A stretch of DNA of 64,000 nucleotides, taken from contig JBKHYJ010000061.1 in NCBI GenBank assembly GCA_046565505.1, forward strand, positions 1-64,000, written 5' to 3'. The position numbers and the translations under genes were made by a program. Positions 53,133-63,100 of this stretch are shown here, piece by piece. Below the pieces are notes generated by a model, which was not told the origin of the DNA, did no database searches, and saw only the letters and a list, made by a program, of their open reading frames with translations. The stretch is from JBKHYJ01 sp046565505 (GTDB taxonomy: Bacteria > Acidobacteriota > Blastocatellia > UBA7656). Position 1 is the stretch's first letter; each line of letters begins with the position of its first letter.

Positions 53133-55295
53133 ATGTTGAAGTTTCTCAGAGGGCGCAAGCGGTCGCGCAACGCGCTGTTGTTATTCTTCGTCGGGGTCCT
53201 GACGCTCAGCCTCGTGGGGCTGTTCTCTGTGGTGGTGTCGGGCGGCGGGGCGGGCCTCTTCAAGGGGGCGTCAGGCGACGACACGGTGGTGGCGAAAGTC
53301 GCCAGCTATAAAATCACCATGAAAGACCTGAAAGACTCGCTCACAAGCTTCGGCCAGCAAATATCCCAGGGGCAGGGCAGGATCAACAGGCCCGACATCA
53401 GGTCAATTTATGGGCAGTTCGGGCCGCAGGTCCTCGACGGGCTCATAAGCGACAAGCTGGTCTTGTATGAGGCCGACCGGCTCAACCTCGGGGCTTCCGA
53501 CGCCGAGGTGCAGGCGAGGATCAAGCAACTGTTCAACCCCTGGCCGGGAGCAGAGCAGTACCGCGCGCGGCTCCAGCAGGTGGGACTGACGCCGGTCCGA
53601 TTTGAAGACAGCTTGCGCGCTTCAATCGCCCGCGAGCACCTCCGCAGCTACGTCACGGCCGCCGTGCAGGTTTCGCCGCAGGAGGTCGAAGAGGATTACC
53701 GCCGCACCAACACCAAGTACACGTTCCGCTGGGTCGAGGTGAAGCCAGACCCGTTCCGCGACAAGGTCCAGGTCAGCGACGCGGACCTGCAGGCTTACTT
53801 CAACGAACATAAAGACGATTTCAAGATCACCACAGAACAGCGCCGCGCCCGTTACATCCTTATAGACAAAACTAAAGCGGGCGAGGCGGTCCAGATCTCT
53901 GACGACGAATTGAGGCAGGATTTTGACCCCGAGCGCAACGTGCAGCAGGTGCGCGTGAGCCAGATAGTTCTGGCCGTCCCGAAAGCCGCGCCCGAGCCGG
54001 GCGCTTCCGCCAATGCGAACTCGAACACGAACGCGAGCGCCAATAAGAACGCCCCCGCCTCAAAGCCCGCCCTGACCGAAGAGGAGGTGAGAAACAAGGC
54101 TCAGGAAATCGCCAACCGGGCGAGGGGGGGCGAGGACAAACAGGCCGAAGATTTCGCGAAGCTCGCCCGCGAAGTCAGTGAGGACCCTAAGTCCAAAGCG
54201 AGCGGCGGCGACATCGGCTGGGTCAAAAGGGACGATAAGCGAGACACGGACGACCCGCTTAATACGGCCTTCAACCTGAGGCAGGGCGAAGTCAGCCAGC
54301 CGGTCAGAAAGGGCGACAAGTATTACGTACTGAAGGTCACCGACCGGAAGGTTTCTACCTTTGAAGAGGCCAAGCCTCAGCTGCTGAAGGCGGCGCGCGA
54401 AAGAAAGAGCTATACGGAGGCGGTGAGCATAGCGAAAGAGGCTCAGGATAAATTCAAAGAGTCAAAGAACGCAGAAGCCGTCGCCGCAGAAATCAATCAG
54501 AAGCACGGCGCGCAGGTGGCGTCCGTCAAAGAGACGCCCTTCTTCGCCCAGGGCGACACCCTCCCGGATTTGGGTGACGCGCCCGAGGTGGAGTCGGCCG
54601 TGTTCCGGCTCGAAAGCCCCAACGAGATTGCCGATTACGTATCGACCAACAGCGGGTTCGTCGTCGCACAATACCTGGAAAGGCGCGACCCACATGACCC
54701 GACCTTTGACGAAGTAAGGTCGAAGGTCGAGCAGCGTTACCGCGCGGACAAAGGCAAAGACCTTGCCGCGGAGCGCGCCCGCCAGATCGCCGCCGCCAAG
54801 ACGCCCGACGAGATGAAAAAGCTTGCCGACTCGATGGGGGTCAAAACGGACGAACGGGCCGGGCTCGGCGCGACCGATTCGGTCGGCGTGCTCACGAGCG
54901 AGGCGGCCCGCGCCCCGCTTTACAAGCTCAACCCGGGCGAGGTCACCCGCGAGCCGATCAAGGCCGAAAGCGGCGATTCGTTCGTAGTCGCGTCGCTCGT
55001 CACGCGCAAGGACGCGGACATGGGCGAGGCGTTCCAGAAGGAGAAAAAATCTATCGAACAGCGCTTGCTTGACGAGAAGCGCAACACTTACTTCGCGACG
55101 TTCCTGGCTACGACTCAGAAGCAGATGAAGAACGATGGCAAGATCAAAATCTATGACGATGTGATCGCTTCGGCTATGGAGCCCGGCGAGGACGAACTGC
55201 CCGGCGGCCAGCAGATGCCCTTCCCGGGCGCGCCGGCCGGGCCAAGCCGCACCGGCCCACGTCGCTCGCCGCAGGGGGCTTTACCACCAAGGTAG
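53133..55295 (+). CDS. Membrane-anchored SurA/PpiD-like peptidyl-prolyl isomerase
   Basis: Periplasmic folding factor of 720 aa. An N-terminal membrane anchor (NALLLFFVGVLTLSLVGLFSVVV, about 13-36) is followed by a SurA-N-like chaperone helical region (about 45-250). A parvulin (PpiC) domain is at about 270-410, with VRVSQIVL and KASGGDIGWVKRDD, interrupted by a low-complexity Ala/Asn/Ser stretch (about 289-312). A second parvulin-like segment and a Pro/Gly-rich tail follow. It probably helps exported proteins fold, which fits the large secretome seen here. GGAGG lies about 12 bp before the ATG. Confidence 0.9.
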   Translation: MLKFLRGRKRSRNALLLFFVGVLTLSLVGLFSVVVSGGGAGLFKGASGDDTVVAKVASYKITMKDLKDSLTSFGQQISQGQGRINRPDIRSIYGQFGPQVLDGLISDKLVLYEADRLNLGASDAEVQARIKQLFNPWPGAEQYRARLQQVGLTPVRFEDSLRASIAREHLRSYVTAAVQVSPQEVEEDYRRTNTKYTFRWVEVKPDPFRDKVQVSDADLQAYFNEHKDDFKITTEQRRARYILIDKTKAGEAVQISDDELRQDFDPERNVQQVRVSQIVLAVPKAAPEPGASANANSNTNASANKNAPASKPALTEEEVRNKAQEIANRARGGEDKQAEDFAKLAREVSEDPKSKASGGDIGWVKRDDKRDTDDPLNTAFNLRQGEVSQPVRKGDKYYVLKVTDRKVSTFEEAKPQLLKAARERKSYTEAVSIAKEAQDKFKESKNAEAVAAEINQKHGAQVASVKETPFFAQGDTLPDLGDAPEVESAVFRLESPNEIADYVSTNSGFVVAQYLERRDPHDPTFDEVRSKVEQRYRADKGKDLAAERARQIAAAKTPDEMKKLADSMGVKTDERAGLGATDSVGVLTSEAARAPLYKLNPGEVTREPIKAESGDSFVVASLVTRKDADMGEAFQKEKKSIEQRLLDEKRNTYFATFLATTQKQMKNDGKIKIYDDVIASAMEPGEDELPGGQQMPFPGAPAGPSRTGPRRSPQGALPPR

Positions 55296-55388
55296 ATGGC
55301 GGGGCGACCGAACGCAGGCCGCAGTTTGGTATGGGGGCGGGGGGCCGCCCCCGCCCGACTCGCCTTAGGGTCGTGCGAGGCCTGTGAA

Positions 55389-56159
55389 TTACGCTATGAC
55401 TATGTCGCCGCTTTTCTCTTTTTCGCGGATGACGACTAAAACATCCGTATCCGATTCGCTGCTCTCGATGGGCCACATGGCGGCGTCCCAGTAGGTGATC
55501 CCGCGCTCGGGATTTTGCGGGGAGGAGTAAGGGTAGCGCGGTATGAAATAAGGCTGCCTGGTCTGCTGAACCGTCTCTAGCACCTGCCCGGCCTCGCCCG
55601 ACACGTCGGGGAAAATATCTGTCACCGTCATCCCGATCAACTCCGACGCGCTGTACCCGCCGGCCGCGGCGTAGGCTTCGCTGACGGCTATATACTTGCG
55701 GTTCTTGTCGATCAGGGCCGCCGCGACCGGCGCGTCGGCTATCAGCCCGCTGAGCCTCGAAAAATCCCGCTCAAGCGGCGTCATCGCCTTTTGCCCCAAC
55801 AGGTACTTGACCCTGTCGAGGAGGTTCTCGGCGTCGGCCGGTTTCGTCAGGTAAGCCTGCGCCCCTGCTTTCATCCCGCGCTCCACGTCCTTCTGGTAAG
55901 CGGCGGCCGATACGAACATGATGGGCGTCACCCTGTTGAAGGCGCGGATCTTCTTGCACAACTCGATGCCATCGCCGTCCGGCAGCCGCACGTCCATAAC
56001 GATCAGGTCGTAGCCCGTCGAAAGCACGCGCGACAGGGCGTCGGCGATAGTACCCACATGAGTGACGCAATAACCCTCCATCTGCAAGAGCACGCTGTAA
56101 ACGAATCGCGTGTCCTCGTCATCCTCGATGATTAATATATGAGGCTTGCTCGAATTCAT
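55389..56159 (-). CDS. Response regulator with C-terminal PAS domain
   Basis: Signalling protein of 256 aa. The receiver domain (1-125) has the acidic pair EDDED, phospho-acceptor Asp 56 (LIVMDVRLPDGDG) and Lys 106 (YLTKPAD). After a short linker comes a PAS domain (about 138-250, from LIADAPVAAALIDKNRKYIAVSEAYAAAGGY). There is no DNA-binding or enzymatic output domain, so it likely acts by protein contact, for example on a kinase not in the window. CAGGAG lies before the ATG. It converges on the foldase gene across 93 bp. Confidence 0.92.
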   Translation of the reverse strand: MNSSKPHILIIEDDEDTRFVYSVLLQMEGYCVTHVGTIADALSRVLSTGYDLIVMDVRLPDGDGIELCKKIRAFNRVTPIMFVSAAAYQKDVERGMKAGAQAYLTKPADAENLLDRVKYLLGQKAMTPLERDFSRLSGLIADAPVAAALIDKNRKYIAVSEAYAAAGGYSASELIGMTVTDIFPDVSGEAGQVLETVQQTRQPYFIPRYPYSSPQNPERGITYWDAAMWPIESSESDTDVLVVIREKEKSGDIVIA

Positions 56160-56696
56160 GCTCCTGGTCTCCTGCCGCTATACCTATACCCTGCCCAATC
56201 GACCTGATAAAGGGTTCCGCCCGCGGCCACTTTCGGCCGCTCGCCCCGCCCCGCACCTAACTGAGATGGAACCGTCTGAGGCTTATGACCGGCTCGCCGC
56301 TCACACGAGCATCGTCAAAGTCGAATTTAGCTTAATGCCGAATCATCACCAGCAGACCGTACCGCCGCGCGTTCGAGCGGAACCGCCCGTTAAACGCCTA
56401 AAATTACAACCTGTTTCGTGCTGAGGCCATCCGCTTTCAGCCTGCCCGGCTTACCGAGCCTGCGTAAAGTCACGTTCACATTAACTGAATTCAAAGTACA
56501 AATCAATAGGATCGCTCCCGGGCGCCGTACGAAAAAATGTGCCTTCATTAGCGTTCAGGGTCTGCGCAATTAACGCCGCGGCCGGCCCGGGGTCCGCGGC
56601 CGGCCGTAGGGCCGCGAACGCCTGCGAATCAGACTTGTACGCGCGGCCCGGTAACCAGCCCCACGCAATTATGAGTTGGGCGATTACGTGCGCCGG
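56160..56696. other. 537-bp intergenic region without a supported gene
   Basis: Open frames here are short and lack ribosome sites or recognisable products. The only structure noted is a pair of CCGCGGCCGGCC direct repeats at 56576 and 56594 (18-bp period), just beyond the 3' end of the minus-strand gene at 56697, which may act in termination. Confidence 0.5.
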
Positions 56697-57485
56697 TCAC
56701 CTGAGAGGGAGCTTGTCAACTTTCCTGAATCCGGCGGGGATTACGAATTCGTCAGGTGAAACATCGGTCTTTATGTCGCGGCGCGAAACGATGACTTTCA
56801 CCGCTTCGTTCGGCGGCTCGGATGAGGTTTCAATCCTGACGACCAGGCCGCCGAGGTCGAGCGCGCGAAACGTCCTTGTAAGCTCCGCATGGCCGTCGGG
56901 GAAAATGGCCCGCTGCTCGTACACCCCGCACGCATGACCTTCCATAGTTTCATCGGCGAGCCGGCGAGTCTCTACGCGCTCGGGCGAGGCAGTGGCGTTT
57001 ACCGCGCGCTCGACCTCCTCCGGGTCAAGCGCCCGGCCGGAATCGCCCGAAGCATGCGTGACGCCCAGGTCATCGCCCGCGACTGCTTGACCGCCCCCTG
57101 TAACCTCCATGCCCGACCCAGGCTCGCGCCGCGCGCCGGAAGGTGAACTGACCTCGACGTATACCCGGCCATCGAGATCGAGCAGAAACGCCTTCGACTG
57201 GTCGGGCCGCCATATCAGCGCGCGCCTGCCCGCCTGCTCAGTCCACTCCTCGCGCCTCAATTCGCCCAGACGAGCCACGCGAGTCACGCGCTCTTCGCGC
57301 ATGCCATTGTCGTCAATGGCGCTGACGACTGTGGCCGAATAGCTGGCAGGCTCGCCGGCCAAGACCCGGCCCTCTTCGGGGCCGGCATGCCGCCCGCCCC
57401 TGCATGCCGACGGGGTCGCTTGTAGCGCAGCTAACGCCGCTACAAGCATCACCAGGGATGATCGGCGCTTGGGACGCGATGGCAT
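56697..57485 (-). CDS. Exported hypothetical protein, LolA/DUF4412-like
   Basis: A 262-aa protein. The N-terminus is Arg-rich with a hydrophobic stretch (SLVMLVAALAALQATPSAC), so it is exported; the Cys could be a lipid-attachment site but the box (PSAC) is poor. The mature region is beta-rich with EEWTEQAGRRALIWRPDQSKAFLLD and METMEGHACGVYE-like blocks, a pattern reminiscent of outer-membrane lipoprotein-sorting or DUF4412 families. I cannot assign function. It is divergent from the kinase gene with 110 bp between starts, so they may share control signals. Confidence 0.75.
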   Translation of the reverse strand: MPSRPKRRSSLVMLVAALAALQATPSACRGGRHAGPEEGRVLAGEPASYSATVVSAIDDNGMREERVTRVARLGELRREEWTEQAGRRALIWRPDQSKAFLLDLDGRVYVEVSSPSGARREPGSGMEVTGGGQAVAGDDLGVTHASGDSGRALDPEEVERAVNATASPERVETRRLADETMEGHACGVYEQRAIFPDGHAELTRTFRALDLGGLVVRIETSSEPPNEAVKVIVSRRDIKTDVSPDEFVIPAGFRKVDKLPLR

Positions 57486-57595
57486 GCGTAAGATTTTACC
57501 ACCTTATGATTTTGAATTTTGTGTCGGGCGGGAGAAAATAGATAGAGGCGCGCTGGCGGCGCGCGGGCCTTTTATAGTGATATATTCTGAGCAGG

Positions 57596-60124
57596 ATGAA
57601 AGAACTGCTGCCCGCCGACACTATCATCTCGCACTACCGCATAGTCTCTCGCCTGGGCGCGGGGGGCATGGGTGAAGTTTACCTCGCGGAAGACATTCGC
57701 CTGGGCCGCCGCGTCGCGCTCAAGCTGCTGCCCGCGCAGTTCATCAAAGACGAAGACAGGCTCCGCCGCTTCGAGCAGGAGGCGCGCGCCGCCTCCGCGC
57801 TGAATCACCCGAATATCATCACGATCCACGAAGTCGGCGTCGAGGACGGCATGCGCTTTATAGCGACGGAGTTCATAGAAGGCGAGACGCTGCGCCAGCG
57901 AATGAGGCGCGCACCCGTCGGGCTGGGCGAGGCGCTGGACGTGGCCATCCAGGTGGCGAACGCGCTCGCGGCGGCGCACCAGGTGGGCATAGTCCATCGC
58001 GACATCAAGCCCGAGAACATAATGCTACGACCGGACGGCTACGTGAAGGTTCTCGACTTCGGCATAGTGAAACTGACGGAGAAATTCTCGGGGCAGAGGC
58101 CCGCGGAACCGGAAGCGGAGGGCGCGGCGGCCCCCGTGCTGACGGAGGCCAATATCGTCATGGGCAGCCCGAGTTATATGTCGCCCGAGCAGGCGCGCGG
58201 GGTCGCCGTCGATGGCAGGACAGATATTTTCAGCCTCGGGGTCATCATCTATGAAATGGTGGCGGGGAGGCGGCCCCACGAGGGGCCTACCGTGAGCGAT
58301 ATTATTGTCGCGATACTTGAGCGGCAGCCGGCGCCGCTGGCGGCCCGCGTGCCCGGCGTCTCGCCCAGGCTTGAGAAAGTGGTGGCCAAGGCGCTCGCAA
58401 AAGACAGGGAGGCCCGCTACCAGACGATCACGGACATGCTCGCCGACTTGAAGCGCCAGAAGCGCCGCGTAGATTTTGAGGCCGGCCTGGACGAGTCCGT
58501 CCCGCCGGACTTTCACTCGGAGCCGACGGTCCCCATAGCGCCCCGGCAGGATTCGCACGCGACGGTCAAAGAACTCGGCGTCCCCAGCGACCAGATCGAC
58601 ACCACGCGCGCCACGTCGAGCGCGGAGTATATCGTCACAGAGATCAAACAGCATAAGCTCGGGTTCATTACCGCCGCCGCCACAATAATCGCGGCGGCGG
58701 CGGCGGCCTTCCTGCTCATGCGGGGCGGCCGCGGCCACCCCATCGACTCCATAGCCGTGCTGCCGTTGGTCAACGAGACCGCGGACCCGAACACGGAGTA
58801 CCTATCGGATGGCATAACGGAGAGCCTCATCAACAACCTGTCGCAGTCGCGCAGCCTGAAGGTGATGTCGCGCAACTCCGTCTTCCGCTACAAGGACCGT
58901 GGAGTGAGCCCCGAGGAGGCGGCGCGCGACCTCGGGGTACACGGCGTGCTGACGGGGAGGATCGTTCAGCGGGGCGATAATCTCACGATCAGCATCGAGC
59001 TTGTGGACGCGCGCGACAACACGCACGTCTGGGGCGAGCAGTACAGCCGCAAGATGTCAGAGATAATATCGATGCAGGAGGAGATCGCAAAACAGATTTC
59101 CGAGAGGCTTCAACTGAGGCTGTCGGGCGAAGACCGCGGGCGCGTCGGCAAGCGGTACACGGATAATTCGGAGGCCTACCAGCTTTACTTGCGCGGCCGA
59201 TTCTACTGGAACAAGCGGACGGAAGAGTCGCTCAGGAAGGGGCTGGATTACTTCAACCAGGCGATTGAGAAGGACCCCGGCTACGCGCTCGCCTACGTGG
59301 GCGTGGCGAACTGCTACGCCATGCTGGCGGAGTTGGAGGCTTCGCCGCCGAAGGAGCTTTACCCGAAAGTGAAGGCGGCGGCGGCGCGGGCGCTCGAGAT
59401 TGACGACACGCTGGCGGAGGCTCACACGTCGCTCGCGGCGGTCAACGAGTACGAATGGAACTGGTCCGCGGCCGAAGACCAGTACCGGCGCGCCATCGAG
59501 CTTAACCCAAACTACGAGACGGCCCACCACTGGTACGCGGCATACCTGACGAGCCGCCTTCGGTCCGACGAGGCGATGCGCGAGATCAACCTGGCGCTGG
59601 GGCTCGACCCGCTGTCGCTCATCATAAACACGTCAGTGGGGAGGGTGCTGTTCGGCGCGAGGCAGTACGACAAGGCCATAGAGCAGCTCAAGAAGACGCT
59701 CGACCTGGACCCGAACTTTGCCGAGGCCCGCTTCCAGATCGCGATGGCTTACGAGCAGAAGCGCATGTATGACGACGCCATCCGCGAATTCCAAAAGTCC
59801 GTGGAGCTTTATAACGACCCGGCGATGATGGCCTGGGTGGCGCGCGCTTACGCGGCGTCCGGGAGGCGGGCCGACGCCGAGCAGGCACTTGCGGACTTAA
59901 TGGAGATGTCCAGGCAGAAGTACATATCGCCTTACCCGATGGCGACCGTCTTCGCAGCGCTGGGCGATAAGGAGCGCGCGTTAGAGTGGCTCGAAAAGGT
60001 CTACCAGGAGCGGTCCTATTACGTGGTCTGGCTCAACGTAGACCCCGTCTTCGACGGCATACGCTCGGACTGGCGCTTTCAAGACCTGCTGCGGCGCATC
60101 GGCCTCACGCCGGGCCAATCGTAG
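57596..60124 (+). CDS. Membrane Ser/Thr protein kinase with FlgO-like domain and TPRs
   Basis: Hanks-type kinase of 842 aa. The kinase domain (about 12-280) is complete: Gly loop GAGGMGEVY, Lys in VALKLLP, HRDIKPENIM catalytic loop, DFGIVKL, and SPEQARG activation segment. A membrane segment lies at about 354-375. The outer part has a FlgO/CadC-like domain (about 385-515, from IAVLPLVNETADPNTEYLSDGITESL) and then about nine TPRs (520-835). This architecture is common in acidobacteria. A TATATT -10-like box lies about 20 bp before the start codon. It converges on the 2-oxoglutarate dehydrogenase gene with a 45-bp gap. Confidence 0.94.
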   Translation: MKELLPADTIISHYRIVSRLGAGGMGEVYLAEDIRLGRRVALKLLPAQFIKDEDRLRRFEQEARAASALNHPNIITIHEVGVEDGMRFIATEFIEGETLRQRMRRAPVGLGEALDVAIQVANALAAAHQVGIVHRDIKPENIMLRPDGYVKVLDFGIVKLTEKFSGQRPAEPEAEGAAAPVLTEANIVMGSPSYMSPEQARGVAVDGRTDIFSLGVIIYEMVAGRRPHEGPTVSDIIVAILERQPAPLAARVPGVSPRLEKVVAKALAKDREARYQTITDMLADLKRQKRRVDFEAGLDESVPPDFHSEPTVPIAPRQDSHATVKELGVPSDQIDTTRATSSAEYIVTEIKQHKLGFITAAATIIAAAAAAFLLMRGGRGHPIDSIAVLPLVNETADPNTEYLSDGITESLINNLSQSRSLKVMSRNSVFRYKDRGVSPEEAARDLGVHGVLTGRIVQRGDNLTISIELVDARDNTHVWGEQYSRKMSEIISMQEEIAKQISERLQLRLSGEDRGRVGKRYTDNSEAYQLYLRGRFYWNKRTEESLRKGLDYFNQAIEKDPGYALAYVGVANCYAMLAELEASPPKELYPKVKAAAARALEIDDTLAEAHTSLAAVNEYEWNWSAAEDQYRRAIELNPNYETAHHWYAAYLTSRLRSDEAMREINLALGLDPLSLIINTSVGRVLFGARQYDKAIEQLKKTLDLDPNFAEARFQIAMAYEQKRMYDDAIREFQKSVELYNDPAMMAWVARAYAASGRRADAEQALADLMEMSRQKYISPYPMATVFAALGDKERALEWLEKVYQERSYYVVWLNVDPVFDGIRSDWRFQDLLRRIGLTPGQS

Positions 60125-60169
60125 GCGCGCGGCTGCCCGCCCCGCTGCGCGCCGCCCGCGGGCCCGGGC

Positions 60170-63100
60170 TCACCCGGAAAAAGCGTCTTTGACCAGTTGC
60201 CGCTGCTCCATCTGGTGGATCGTGTGTGACCCGGTCGCCGGGCTCGCGCTCGGGGGGCGGCCGGCGTATCTCAATCCCTGACCCGCGCCGAGCAGGCCGC
60301 GCAGGCGGGGCTCCATGAAGAACCAGCCGCCCATGTTGTGCGGCTCTTCCTGGACCCAGCAAATGTCGGCCGCGCCCGCGTACCTGCTCAATTCGCCGGC
60401 CACCAGGTTTTTCGGGAATGGGTAGAGCTGCTCGAGGCGGACTATCGCCGTCGTTTCGTCCCCGAGGTTTTTTCTCTGGGCGATCAGGTCGTAATAGACT
60501 TTGCCGCTGCACAACAGAACTCGGACCACGCCCGCGGGGCTCTTGATTTCTTCGTCGCCCATCACGGGCTGAAACCCCCCTGCCGTGAACTTATCAATCG
60601 CGGAGGCCGCCTCCGGTAGCCGGAGTAAGCTTTTCGGCGTTATAGCGACCAGCGGCTTGCTCGCGGCCTGCCGCACCTGGCGCCGCAGCACATGGAAGTA
60701 CTGGGCCGCCGTAGTGCAATTGACCACCTGCATGTTTTGCTCGGCGCAAAGCTGCAGGAATCGCTCGAACCGCGCGCTCGAATGCTCCGGCCCCTGGCCC
60801 TCGTACCCGTGAGGCAACAGCAACACGAGGCGCGTCGTCTGGTTCCACTTCTCTTCGGCCGAAGAGATGAACTGGTCCACTATGACCTGCGCGGCGTTGA
60901 TGAAATCCCCGAACTGCGCCTCCCACAATACGAGCGTCTGAGGGGACGCCACGCTGTAGCCATACTCGAAGCCGAGCGCGCCCGCCTCCGAAAGGGGGCT
61001 GTCATAGATTTGATACTTCGCCTTGTCCGTAATGGTCGCCAGCGGCGTCCACTCTTCGCCCGTCTGCGTATCGACGAAGGCGGCGTGGCGGTGGCTGAAC
61101 GTGCCGCGCACGGTGTCCTGCCCGGTGAGCCTCACCGAAGTCCCTTCGACGAGCAGCGACCCGAACGCGAGAGCTTCGGCCGTGCCCCAGTCGACGGGCA
61201 CGCCGCCCTCGACCATCTTCGACCGACGCCCGAGCAGGCCGACTATTTTAGGGTTCAGGTTGAACCCGCGCGGGACCGTCGTGATCGCATGCGTAATCTC
61301 GCGCAGCGTGTCGAGGCCCACGCCCGTCTCGGCGACCTCCACGGATTCGGGCTCGGGCGCGGGCAGGGGCAGCGAGGGCTGCGTGCCTTGCTTGGCGATG
61401 ATCTCTTTCGCGCCGAGCTGCGCATTCTCGTACCTGCGCATGCGCTCGTCCATCAGCGAGGCGACCTCCTGCTCGCTCATGACGCCCTCGCCGACGAGCC
61501 GGCGCGCGTAAAGGGCGCGCGCGCCGGGGTGCTCTTTGATCCGCCGGTACATAACGGGCTGCGTGTAGGTCGGCTCGTCGCCCTCGTTGTGCCCGAGGCG
61601 GCGGAACCCTATCACGTCTATCACCACGTCCTTCTGGAAACGCTGCCTGTAGTCTAGCGCTATCTGAATGACGTTGTAGGCGGCCTCCGCGTCGTCGCTG
61701 TTGACGTGAAAGATCGGCACCTGAATCATCTTCGCGATGTCCGTGCTGTAAGTCGAAGAGCGGCCCTCTTCCGGCGGCGTGGTGAACCCCAGCTGGTTGT
61801 TCGTGATGATGTGAATCGTGCCGCCCGTGCGGTAGCCGGGGAGCTGCGAAAGGTTGAGCGTCTCTGCCACCACGCCTTCGCCGGCGAATGCGGCGTCGCC
61901 GTGGAGCAGTACGGCCAGCTTACTCTCGCGCCTGCCGTCGAGGTCCTGGCGGGCGCGCACTATGCCTTCGACGACCGGGTCGACAAACTCCAGGTGGCTG
62001 GGGTTGGGCACTACGGCCAGGTGCACCTGCCTGCCGTCGTCGGTCTCCCGCACGCCGCTCGCGCCCTGGTGGTACTTCACGTCGCCCTGGTCGTGCGGGA
62101 AGCGCGGGTGTATGGAGCCTTCAAAGCTCGTGAATATGCGCTCGCAGAATTTGCCTATGACGTTTGCGATCACGTTCAGCCTGCCGCGGTGCGCCATGCC
62201 GATGGTTATGTCGTCCACGCCGCGCGCCGCCGCACACTCGATCAACTGGTCGAGCACGGCGATGACGGTTTCGTTGCCTTCGATCGAGAATCGCTTCTGG
62301 CCGAGGTACTTCGTGCCGAGGAATTTCTCGAACGACTCGGCCGAAATCAGCTTCCACAAAATTCGCTTCTTAGTTTCGACGGGCGCGGGCTGGGGCTCCG
62401 CCTCTACGCGCGCGCGGATCCACTCCTTCTCTTCAGGCCCCTGGATGTTCCGGTACTCGACCCCGACCTTGCCGCAGTAATAGCGGCGCAGGCGGTCCAC
62501 TATCTCGCGAAGTGTGCCGGTTTCGGCCCCGCCGAGCCCGCCCGTGATGAACTGGCGGTCCAGGTCCCAGATCGTCAGCCCGTAAGTCTCGATGTCGAGT
62601 TCCGTGTGATACTGGACCTCCTTCCACCCGAGCGGGTCGATGTCCGCGACCAGGTGGCCGCGCACGCGGTAGGCGTTGATGAGTTGAAGGACGCGCGCCT
62701 GTTTGCTGACCTCGTCGCGGTGGCGGTCTTCGCCGAGTATCGCCGGGTTTATGTCGATCGCCCAGCGGTAAGGGCGGAACGGGATGCCCAACTCACGGAA
62801 TATCTCTTCGTAAAAGTCATGACGGCCGCGCAGCAACTCGTCGATGAGCGCGAGGAAGGCGCCGGACTCCGCGCCCTGCACTATGCGGTGGTCGTAAGTC
62901 GAAGTCATGACCATGACCTTACTGATGCCTATGCGCGACAGCGCTTCGGCAGACATGGCCTGGTACTCCGGCGGGTACTCGATAGAGCCGGTCGCGACTA
63001 TGACCCCCTGACCGGCCATCAGCCGGGGGTTGGAAGCCGTGGTGCCTATCGTGCCGGGGTTCGTGAGGCTGATCGTCGTGCCCTGGAAATCTGAGAGCTG

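Noticed and set aside
56576..56605. CCGCGGCCGGCC direct repeat
   Set aside because: Only two GC-rich copies in a GC-rich genome; chance is a sufficient explanation without comparative data.
61706..63094. 462-codon plus-strand open frame inside the fused dehydrogenase gene
   Set aside because: Antisense shadow; the minus-strand E2/E1 reading frame is unambiguous.
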